Shown: one piece after another, positions 1 to 5,026 of the stretch | Position numbering within the stretch: the first letter of the stretch is position 1 | Layout: each line of letters begins with the position of its first letter | NCBI GenBank assembly: GCA_903859795.1 | Contig: CAIOOC010000381.1 | Coordinates: 1-5,026 of the forward strand | Direction of reading: 5' to 3' | DNA: 5,026 bases | Source of the DNA: an uncultured Bacteroidia bacterium | GTDB taxonomy: Bacteria; Bacteroidota; Bacteroidia; Bacteroidales; Prolixibacteraceae | Notes under the pieces: model-generated | The model's input: only the letters and a program-made list of their open reading frames with translations | What the model was told of the DNA's origin: nothing | The model's database searches: none | Position numbers and translations under genes: made by a program

Positions 1-1
1 C

Positions 2-124
2 AATAACTCCCAGGCCCTCGAAGTGATCGAAGCAGAAATGCAGGCGTCACGCGAAAGGGACGAAATTCTGCTGTTCCTGAAAGATTCAAAACGGGGTATA
101 ATTAAGGGGTATTTTCCTGATTGA
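2..124 (+). CDS. C-terminal end of an unrecognised protein (partial, 5' end outside window)
   Basis: A reading frame is open from the left edge (first full codon at base 2) through 40 codons to a TGA at 122-124. The other two + frames are less plausible; frame 1 has a TAA at bases 4-6. The visible tail is charged and probably helical: it begins NNSQALEVIEAEMQ, continues with an Arg/Glu/Asp-rich stretch, and ends with the hydrophobic patch ILLFLKD followed by KRGIIKGYFPD. No family motif is visible and I do not recognise the protein. Coding is supported by G/C-rich third positions in several codons and by the stop falling just before an AT-rich gap. It converges on the DUF6427 gene. A chance open frame of this length is possible, since only 40 codons can be seen. 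Confidence 0.6.
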   Translation, partial: NNSQALEVIEAEMQASRERDEILLFLKDSKRGIIKGYFPD

Positions 125-137
125 TTTATTTTTACGA

Positions 138-160
138 TTTTTTTTTTTGTAATAAAAAAA
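138..160. terminator. Possible AT-only bidirectional terminator between convergent genes
   Basis: The 43-base gap between the two convergent stop codons holds a run of 11 T (138-148), the spacer GTAAT, and a run of 7 A (154-160). Seven T and seven A could pair as a stem with a 5-base loop, and each strand would carry a U tract. The stem has no G-C pairs, so it would be weak and is not a classical intrinsic terminator. The placement is right for one; the structure is only suggestive. Confidence 0.25.
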
Positions 161-167
161 CTCGTCT

Positions 168-1157
168 CTACACATATAAAATCAATACAATAACCGCTGT
201 TCCCAGGTAAATCCAGGTAAGAACCTCCTTCAGTTTTGTCCTTTGGTCTGAAATCAGGTAATGGGAGATAAAAAAGGCGACAGGTATTGTTGACAATGCA
301 ATAATCTCAATACTGATCGTCATAAGTCCAAGGGCGGAAACGATCACCAATCCCATTGTCCAGTAACAGATGACAAAGTATTTCCTCGCACTCACTTTAA
401 TTCTCTGATAAACAGTCAATACTGAAAAACTGCCAAGAGTGGTCAAAATAGCCACAACTGCAGTCAGAAGCAGGAAATAGGGTTGAATAAGATACTCATT
501 ATGCCGGGTCCAAAGCATGTCAACCAATTCTTTCCATAAAGTTTTGTATGTATCATTCAAAAAAGTATATACCCACATAAACAGCCATGGAACGCCAAAT
601 CCTAGAATTGGAACAGCAAGTAGCCGCCAGTTATCGTCTTTCTGCAACACAAAAATGGAGATCCAGACCAAAGGGAACAGAACAACGACAGGGAGATAGA
701 ATAAGGATGCAATTGCAAGAAAAAATGATGCGTTAAAGGTATAGGTGATCTCTACCTTCTTATGATAGGTGTCGAAAATGAAATAAATAGAAATTAGTAC
801 AAACAAAGTTGCAAGATGCACTGGAAGAAAAGAGTGCAACACCCCAAATGAGGAGACTGTAATAAGGTAAATAATTCCGGGCAGATACGATCGCCTTTTT
901 AGAAAAATAAATGCGGAACCCAACTGTGCAATAAAAAATGAATTTAAAATTACGAGAAGGAAAGCCATAAAGACCTGCCAGAAATCCTGATTCTTAATGG
1001 AATGGATAATCAGGTAATACAACGGCATACCTCCGTTAGCCAGACTAAGATCCAATTTTACCGGAGAACGTAAACTATGAATCCAGAAAAGTATCCCAAT
1101 AAATGGAATCAACAGCGGGCTAAACAGTGTATTACTTTTTAAAATACGTAATAACAT
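168..1157 (-). CDS. DUF6427-like multi-pass inner-membrane protein of unknown function
   Basis: A 329-residue, very hydrophobic protein with about ten predicted membrane segments, roughly at residues 12-28, 60-86, 91-109, 113-129, 141-171, 178-200, 226-249, 260-278, 281-302 and 311-329. The last helix ends at the C-terminus, and there is no signal peptide apart from the first helix. The pattern matches what I recall of the DUF6427 family found next to purD in Bacteroidota: a KRRSYLPGIIYL stretch after the second helix (87-98), a P-x-H-x-A-x-L-F segment (112-119) running into FDTYHKK (128-134), and the FNASFFLAIASLFYLP segment (141-156). The layout loosely resembles membrane glycosyltransferases with many helices, but no catalytic motif is visible, so no activity is assigned. 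The ATG lies 3 bases after the purD stop, so the two are almost certainly co-transcribed and perhaps translationally coupled. Its leader (AAAAAAGTGATTT) has no strong ribosome binding site. The family name is from recall, not a search. Confidence 0.8.
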   Translation of the reverse strand: MLLRILKSNTLFSPLLIPFIGILFWIHSLRSPVKLDLSLANGGMPLYYLIIHSIKNQDFWQVFMAFLLVILNSFFIAQLGSAFIFLKRRSYLPGIIYLITVSSFGVLHSFLPVHLATLFVLISIYFIFDTYHKKVEITYTFNASFFLAIASLFYLPVVVLFPLVWISIFVLQKDDNWRLLAVPILGFGVPWLFMWVYTFLNDTYKTLWKELVDMLWTRHNEYLIQPYFLLLTAVVAILTTLGSFSVLTVYQRIKVSARKYFVICYWTMGLVIVSALGLMTISIEIIALSTIPVAFFISHYLISDQRTKLKEVLTWIYLGTAVIVLILYV

Positions 1158-1160
1158 AAA

Positions 1161-2438
1161 TCACTTTTTTAACAGATCAAAGCCCAGATCACTCCGGAAA
1201 AATTTATTGTTAAACTTAATGGTTGAGGCGTTTTTGTATGACAGATTAAGTGCCTCCTCAATATCCTTCCCTTTTGAACTTACCGCAATTACTCTTCCTC
1301 CGTTTGTTACTATCTCATTGCCCTTATTCCTGGTGCCAGAATGAAAAAGAATACTTCCAGAGGTTTTATCCATATCTGTGATAACATCTCCTTTTTTGTA
1401 CTCTCCCGGATATCCTCCGGCAACTAACATGACTGTTGCTGCACAAGCCGGATCAATATCAATATGTCGATCGGAGAGATTACCCTGAGCTACCCCCTCG
1501 AACAAATCAACCAGATCAGACTTTATACGAAGAATTACAGCCTCTGTCTCCGGATCACCCATCCGCACATTATATTCGATAACAAATGGTTCTGAATCCA
1601 CACTTATAAGTCCGAAGAAAATAAATCCTTTGTATTGAATGCCATCCTGCTGCAACCCATGGACCGTAGGAATGATGACCCGTTCCTCTACTTTTTTCAT
1701 AAAGGCCTCATCTGCAAACGGAACCGGCGATATTGCCCCCATTCCGCCGGTATTAAGACCAGTATCTCCCTCTCCTATCCGCTTATAGTCCTTTGCAACA
1801 GGAAGAATTTTATAATCTTTGCCATCTGTGATCGCAAAAACTGAACATTCAATGCCCGAAAGAAATTCCTCAATTACAACTGTCGCACTTGCCTGGCCAA
1901 ACATGCCGTCAAGCATATCGCGCACCGACTGCTCCGCTTCACCAAGTCCATCAATGATCAGAACCCCCTTCCCGGCGGCTAGCCCGTCGGCTTTTAGAAC
2001 ATAGGGGGCTTTCAGACTTCTTAAAAAACTTATTCCCTCCTCAACATTATCTTTGGTCACTGAAAAATAAGCTGCTGTCGGTATTCCATGACGGATCATA
2101 AACTGTTTTGCAAAATCCTTACTCCCTTCAAGCATTGCTCCCTGTCTTGCAGGGCCAATTACAGGGATATCCTTTAAGAGTTCATCAGCAAGGAAGAAGT
2201 CGTGAATTCCTTCAACAAGAGGCACTTCAGGACCTACCAAAACCATGCCTATATGCTTGTTCAACACCAGGTTACGGATTGCAGGAAAATCAGTCACCCC
2301 AATTTCAATATTCGTTCCAATTTCCGAAGTACCCGCATTTCCGGGAGCAATAAAAAGTTGATCAATTTTCGGACTCTGGCGGATCTTCCAGGCAAAAGCA
2401 TGTTCGCGACCTCCGGAGCCTATAATAAGTATGTTCAT
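1161..2438 (-). CDS. purD: Phosphoribosylamine--glycine ligase (GAR synthetase)
   Basis: Cytosolic ATP-grasp enzyme joining glycine to 5-phosphoribosylamine, with ATP hydrolysis to ADP, to give glycinamide ribonucleotide: step two of de novo purine synthesis. From the chosen start the protein has 425 residues; the E. coli enzyme is about 429. Visible landmarks are the N-terminal GSGGREHA (7-14), GPEVPLVEGI (69-78), SKDFAK (106-111), the ATP-grasp KADGLAAGKGV (149-159), EEFLSG (190-195), DYKR (217-220), DTGLNTGGMGA (225-235), the metal-binding EYNVRMGDPE (288-297) and a C-terminal NGGRV (379-383). All expected motifs are present and the gene looks intact and functional. An ATG 12 codons upstream (2474) is in frame, but the family begins right at the MNILIIGSGG strand, so the ATG at 2436-2438 is preferred. 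The leader is A-rich with no clear Shine-Dalgarno, as is usual in Bacteroidota. The DUF6427 gene follows after 3 bases. Confidence 0.97.
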   Translation of the reverse strand: MNILIIGSGGREHAFAWKIRQSPKIDQLFIAPGNAGTSEIGTNIEIGVTDFPAIRNLVLNKHIGMVLVGPEVPLVEGIHDFFLADELLKDIPVIGPARQGAMLEGSKDFAKQFMIRHGIPTAAYFSVTKDNVEEGISFLRSLKAPYVLKADGLAAGKGVLIIDGLGEAEQSVRDMLDGMFGQASATVVIEEFLSGIECSVFAITDGKDYKILPVAKDYKRIGEGDTGLNTGGMGAISPVPFADEAFMKKVEERVIIPTVHGLQQDGIQYKGFIFFGLISVDSEPFVIEYNVRMGDPETEAVILRIKSDLVDLFEGVAQGNLSDRHIDIDPACAATVMLVAGGYPGEYKKGDVITDMDKTSGSILFHSGTRNKGNEIVTNGGRVIAVSSKGKDIEEALNLSYKNASTIKFNNKFFRSDLGFDLLKK

Positions 2439-2552
2439 TTGTTTTAATTTGTATTCAGAGTACAAAATAAACAAATTTTCAGGCTATATTTCGTTTTAAA
2501 ACCGGGAATGTCTATCTTCACCCCGCAAGAAATCAATAATAACAGCAAAACA
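2439..2552. promoter_or_regulatory. Divergent intergenic region expected to hold promoters for purD and the TIM-barrel gene
   Basis: These 114 bases separate two divergently transcribed genes, so promoters for both directions must lie here or close by. The region is AT-rich. On the + strand TATATTTC (2485-2492) is one mismatch from the Bacteroidota -7 element TAnnTTTG, but there is no well-spaced TTG-type -33 element. On the - strand TTTATTTTGT is similar but also imperfect. A perfect 10-bp palindrome, GTTTTAAAAC, lies at 2493-2502. No purine riboswitch aptamer or other structured leader is evident. Promoter presence is inferred from gene orientation; the exact elements are uncertain. Confidence 0.4.
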
Positions 2553-3443
2553 ATGGAGAAAAATCTGTCCAGGCGCAATTTTATTCAAAAGAGTGTTATT
2601 TCAGGACTTGGCCTGACAGCTACTAACCCTTTATCGGCATGGGCAGCAACAAAAAAGCAGGAGATAAGGCTTGGACTGGTGACTTACCAGTGGGCTAAAG
2701 ACTGGGACCTGCCAACTCTGATCAGAAACTGCGAAAAAACAGGGATACTCGGAGTCGAATTACGAACCGAACACGCCCACGGTGTTGAGAGTAAATTAAA
2801 TGGATCTCAGCGGGCAGAGGTGAGAAAAATGTTTGCAGACAGTCGGGTTACCTGTCTGGGTTACGGCTCAAATTTCGAATTTCATAGTCCTGACCCCGTA
2901 AAACTCCGGTGGAATATCGATCAGACCAAAGAGTATATAAAACTTTGCAAAGATATTGGGGCGTCGGGCATAAAAGTAAAGCCAAACGGCCTGCCCGAAG
3001 GTGTTGAAAAGGAAAAAACGATCTCCCAGATTGCGGCTTCACTGAATGAAGTTGGAACATTCGCCAGCGATTTTGGGCTTTTGGTGAGGGTTGAAGTGCA
3101 TGGGAATAAGACTCAGGAATTGCCCAATATGAAAGCAATTTTTGATCTGGTAACCGCCAGGAATGTGAAAATGTGCTGGAATTGTAATGAGCAGGATCTC
3201 CTTCCTCCGGGTTTGGAGGGGAATTTCAACAGTGTTAAGAAGTGGTTCGGAGACACTGTCCATGTCCGTGAATTTAATGTAGGGGATTATCCTTACCAGC
3301 AGCTTTTTAACCTTTTTGCAGGAATTGAGTACAACGGTTGGATCCTGATGGAAGCCAGAACCGATCCTGCCGATAAAGTCAGTGCACTGAAAGAGCAATT
3401 AGTTCTCTTCAATCAGCTTGTCGCAAATTCAAAAAAACGATAG
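2553..3443 (+). CDS. Tat-exported TIM-barrel protein, sugar phosphate isomerase/epimerase-like
   Basis: A 296-residue protein of the xylose-isomerase-like TIM-barrel (AP endonuclease 2) superfamily. The N-terminus is a twin-arginine signal: SRRNFIQKS (6-14), a hydrophobic stretch (15-29) and a likely AWA cleavage site near residue 31, so the mature protein should be periplasmic or membrane-associated. Barrel landmarks are LGLVTYQW (40-47), LGVELRTEHAHG (66-77), VRVEVHG (178-184), MCWNCNEQDL (207-216), VHVREFNVGDYPYQQLF (236-252) and NGWILMEART (261-270). Likely metal ligands by family comparison are E181, H237 and E267; N210 takes the place of the usual Asp. Family members typically isomerise, epimerise or otherwise act on sugars and related polyols; the substrate here cannot be told. 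An in-frame ATG at 2508 would add 15 residues, but the start at 2553 places the twin arginines six residues in, as expected. The leader is A-rich without a clear Shine-Dalgarno. The peptidase gene follows after 23 bases. Confidence 0.85.
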   Translation: MEKNLSRRNFIQKSVISGLGLTATNPLSAWAATKKQEIRLGLVTYQWAKDWDLPTLIRNCEKTGILGVELRTEHAHGVESKLNGSQRAEVRKMFADSRVTCLGYGSNFEFHSPDPVKLRWNIDQTKEYIKLCKDIGASGIKVKPNGLPEGVEKEKTISQIAASLNEVGTFASDFGLLVRVEVHGNKTQELPNMKAIFDLVTARNVKMCWNCNEQDLLPPGLEGNFNSVKKWFGDTVHVREFNVGDYPYQQLFNLFAGIEYNGWILMEARTDPADKVSALKEQLVLFNQLVANSKKR

Positions 3444-3466
3444 TCATTTAAATCAAGCGATTATCC

Positions 3467-4207
3467 ATGCCATTTAAAGAGGTATTTGTCGAAAATATCG
3501 GTTCTGTAACAATTACGCGCAACCGTCAGGCGCTGCGATTTAAAATTTCTATCCGGCCCGACGGCAAAATCAGAGTTACAATACCCTGGCAGGCATCGTA
3601 CCGAAGCGGCGAGCAATTCCTGAACGAACACATCAAATGGATCGCAGAGGCCAAAGAAAAACTGGCAAAAAGAGCTTATGTTCCAAAATTGATTCAACAT
3701 GGACATTTATTCACTACCCGTAATTTCGGTTATCACGTTTGCGCCGCAGAGGTAACTCACTTGCGGATAAGGCACGATCGTAAAGACAACCAGATTTTTT
3801 TTGAATATCCCCTTGATAGGCCGATTGAATCCGTCGAAGTACAAAAGGGACTTGCTTCGATGGTTGAGAATGTACTGCGTTTTGATGCAAAAAAATATCT
3901 TCCTGGAAGATTAAAGCAACTCGCAACTGACCTCGGTTATAATTTTCAGAAAGTAACAATCAAAAATAACAAAACAAATTGGGGCAGTTGTTCATCAAAA
4001 AAAAACATTAATCTGAATCTTCATCTGATGCGACTCAATGACAGGCTTATAGACTATGTTCTTGTACATGAGCTTGTTCACACAGTCATTCCCAATCACG
4101 GTTCTCATTTTAAGGCAACAATGAAAAAACATTTTGACGATATGAATGAGCTGGATAAGGAATTAAAGAGGACGGGGACAGGAATATCCTCACTCTCAAA
4201 TATGTAA
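3467..4207 (+). CDS. YgjP/DUF45-type zinc metallopeptidase (often annotated M48 family)
   Basis: A 246-residue, apparently cytosolic protein with no signal peptide or membrane helix. The N-terminal part (about 12-70) is the beta-rich region typical of the YgjP group, including FKISIRPDGKIRVTIPW (25-41) and the helix that follows. The C-terminal catalytic part has KTNWGSCSSKKNINLNLHL (169-187), then the zinc-binding HELVH (201-205) with H201, H205 and catalytic E202, and a probable third ligand H211 in the PNHGSHF segment (209-215). This HExxH-x5-H arrangement plus the preceding WGSCS element defines the family. The physiological substrate is unknown; members are often called M48-family or 'WLM-like' peptidases. 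Length is typical and all catalytic residues are present. The ATG at 3467 is 23 bases after the TIM-barrel stop, so co-transcription is likely, with no recognisable Shine-Dalgarno. Its last 12 bases overlap the tail of the convergent phosphate transporter gene. Confidence 0.92.
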   Translation: MPFKEVFVENIGSVTITRNRQALRFKISIRPDGKIRVTIPWQASYRSGEQFLNEHIKWIAEAKEKLAKRAYVPKLIQHGHLFTTRNFGYHVCAAEVTHLRIRHDRKDNQIFFEYPLDRPIESVEVQKGLASMVENVLRFDAKKYLPGRLKQLATDLGYNFQKVTIKNNKTNWGSCSSKKNINLNLHLMRLNDRLIDYVLVHELVHTVIPNHGSHFKATMKKHFDDMNELDKELKRTGTGISSLSNM

Positions 4208-5026
4208 CAGTCCAGCATGATCTGCAAGTATTGTGAGAAAGTATGATAAAACAAATGCAAATACCGGGGCAATAAACCAAATTAGCCAGAGTCTCTTTAC
4301 TACCTTGTTGGCAAAAGTTGATTTCCATCCGGACTTTGAAACACTCAGTGCCAGTATGGCGAAAGTATTGAGCTGAACCAGCGAAGTAGGAATACCACGA
4401 CTTATCGAAGCAGTAAGAAGTAGAGTAGCTGTGATTACAGAAATAATTGAGGCTTCGACTTTGCCGATATCGGTAATTTCAGTCCCGGTTTTCACAATTA
4501 ATTTCCGGCCAAAGATAGAACTGCCAATCGCGAACGAAGGGGCGATAATCAGGGTTCCAAGTATCATTATCAGAACAAAATTTCCGCCGGTCGAATTAAT
4601 GTGCAATTCGTTGGTAATCATTGACGTGATTGGCCCTGAGGCATTGGCTACGTTATTGGATCCGATTGAAAAAGCAACATAGCAACTCGTAATGATGACA
4701 ATCCACCGGAAAAACGATTGCCTCCTGAACGTCTGAAAATAACCCGGATACCTGATGTCAAACCGCTTAATTGAAACATTGGCAATTAAATACATAATTC
4801 CGAAAGAGATGATCGGAAGTATAATCCAGGTTGGTATGATCTCGGTGAACATTTTAGTGGCATTTAACTGCCCCATGTAATGCGCCGGTGCGGCTAATGC
4901 GAGAACCGTTGATTGTGAAGTTGACTGCGGAACTCCTAATAAATTGGCAAAAAGCAATGACAGGGCCACCGAAAACAAGATAATTGTAGTCAGGACATAA
5001 TTTAAGCTTTCTCCGGGGATGATCCC
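4196..5026 (-). CDS. PiT-family inorganic phosphate transporter (partial, N-terminus outside window)
   Basis: The frame is open to the right edge: 276 codons are visible and the real start lies beyond 5026. The protein is hydrophobic, with roughly seven membrane segments. PiT transporters consist of two inverted repeats, each with a GANDVANA-like signature followed later by a G-x-P-x-S-T-like loop. Seen here, counting from the edge: GVPQSTSQST (31-40), matching the second element of the first repeat; SIGSNNVANASGP (120-132), matching the second-repeat signature; and GIPTSLVQLNT (211-221), matching its second element. The missing part should hold the first signature. The family takes up phosphate across the inner membrane, coupled to H+ or Na+. 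The signature Asp is Asn here (codon at 4652-4654), so a related anion substrate or altered ion coupling is conceivable. The TTG at 4976-4978 is internal, not the start. The stop lies inside the 3' end of the convergent peptidase gene. Confidence 0.85.
   Translation of the reverse strand, partial: GIIPGESLNYVLTTIILFSVALSLLFANLLGVPQSTSQSTVLALAAPAHYMGQLNATKMFTEIIPTWIILPIISFGIMYLIANVSIKRFDIRYPGYFQTFRRQSFFRWIVIITSCYVAFSIGSNNVANASGPITSMITNELHINSTGGNFVLIMILGTLIIAPSFAIGSSIFGRKLIVKTGTEITDIGKVEASIISVITATLLLTASISRGIPTSLVQLNTFAILALSVSKSGWKSTFANKVVKRLWLIWFIAPVFAFVLSYFLTILADHAGLLHI

Noticed and set aside
1635..2447. Several + strand open frames of 61-81 codons inside purD
   Set aside because: They lie antisense to a strongly conserved gene, overlap one another, have odd composition and show no motif; they are shadows of purD.
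2439..2474. Upstream in-frame ATG giving a 437-residue PurD
   Set aside because: It adds 12 residues (MFILYSEYKLKQ) before the first beta strand, where the family normally begins at once with the nucleotide-binding fold; the internal ATG at 2438 gives the expected length.
2508..2552. Upstream ATG of the TIM-barrel gene
   Set aside because: It would place the twin arginines 22 residues in after a polar, Asn-rich leader. Tat signals usually have a short n-region, so 2553 fits better, though translation from 2508 cannot be excluded.
2439..2552. Purine riboswitch or other RNA leader upstream of purD
   Set aside because: The leader is short and AT-rich, with no aptamer-like paired helices or conserved loop sequences visible.
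2848..3398. Two - strand open frames (96 and 119 codons) opposite the TIM-barrel gene
   Set aside because: Both are antisense to a well-supported coding region and have Cys/His/Ser-rich, low-plausibility translations.
3461..3959. Two - strand open frames of 81 codons opposite the peptidase gene
   Set aside because: Antisense shadows of a gene with an intact HExxH catalytic site.
4976..4978. TTG as the start of the phosphate transporter
   Set aside because: The frame stays open for 16 more codons to the window edge, and the first conserved repeat signature is still missing, so the real start is outside the window.
1..5026. Mobile element, CRISPR array, phage or defence island
   Set aside because: There are no transposase or integrase motifs, spaced direct repeats, terminal inverted repeats or tRNA genes. 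Gene content is housekeeping-like and composition is even across the window.

Overview
The window reads as chromosomal DNA from a member of the Bacteroidota, probably a free-living or marine-type Bacteroidia. The reasons are a DUF6427-type membrane protein directly behind purD, weak or absent Shine-Dalgarno sequences with A-rich leaders before every start, and a Tat-exported TIM-barrel 'sugar phosphate isomerase/epimerase' of the WN-C/S-N type, which is common in Bacteroidota and Planctomycetota. The lineage is inferred from gene content only; there is no rRNA or other marker gene here.

Layout. At the left edge are the last 40 codons of an unrecognised + strand gene (2-124). A short gap rich in T and A runs (125-167) separates it from a convergent pair on the - strand: purD (1161-2438), then, three bases after its stop, a ten-helix DUF6427-like membrane protein (168-1157). 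A divergent intergenic region (about 2439-2552) follows. From it the + strand carries a Tat-signal TIM-barrel protein (2553-3443) and, 23 bases later, a YgjP/DUF45-type zinc metallopeptidase (3467-4207). On the - strand a PiT-family phosphate transporter, cut by the right edge (4196-5026), converges on the peptidase gene and overlaps its tail by 12 bp. No stretch longer than 300 bases lacks a gene.

How the genes relate. purD is the second step of de novo purine synthesis, and DUF6427 is probably co-transcribed with it, although nothing in its sequence links it to purines. The TIM-barrel and peptidase genes may share a transcript but show no obvious functional link. The phosphate transporter is separate. 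Overall this looks like ordinary core or near-core chromosome. There is no sign of a mobile element, CRISPR array, phage gene, toxin-antitoxin pair or defence system. The most useful leads are residue-level: an Asn in place of the usual Asp in the PiT signature, an Asn at a usual metal-ligand position of the TIM barrel, and the tight purD-DUF6427 coupling.
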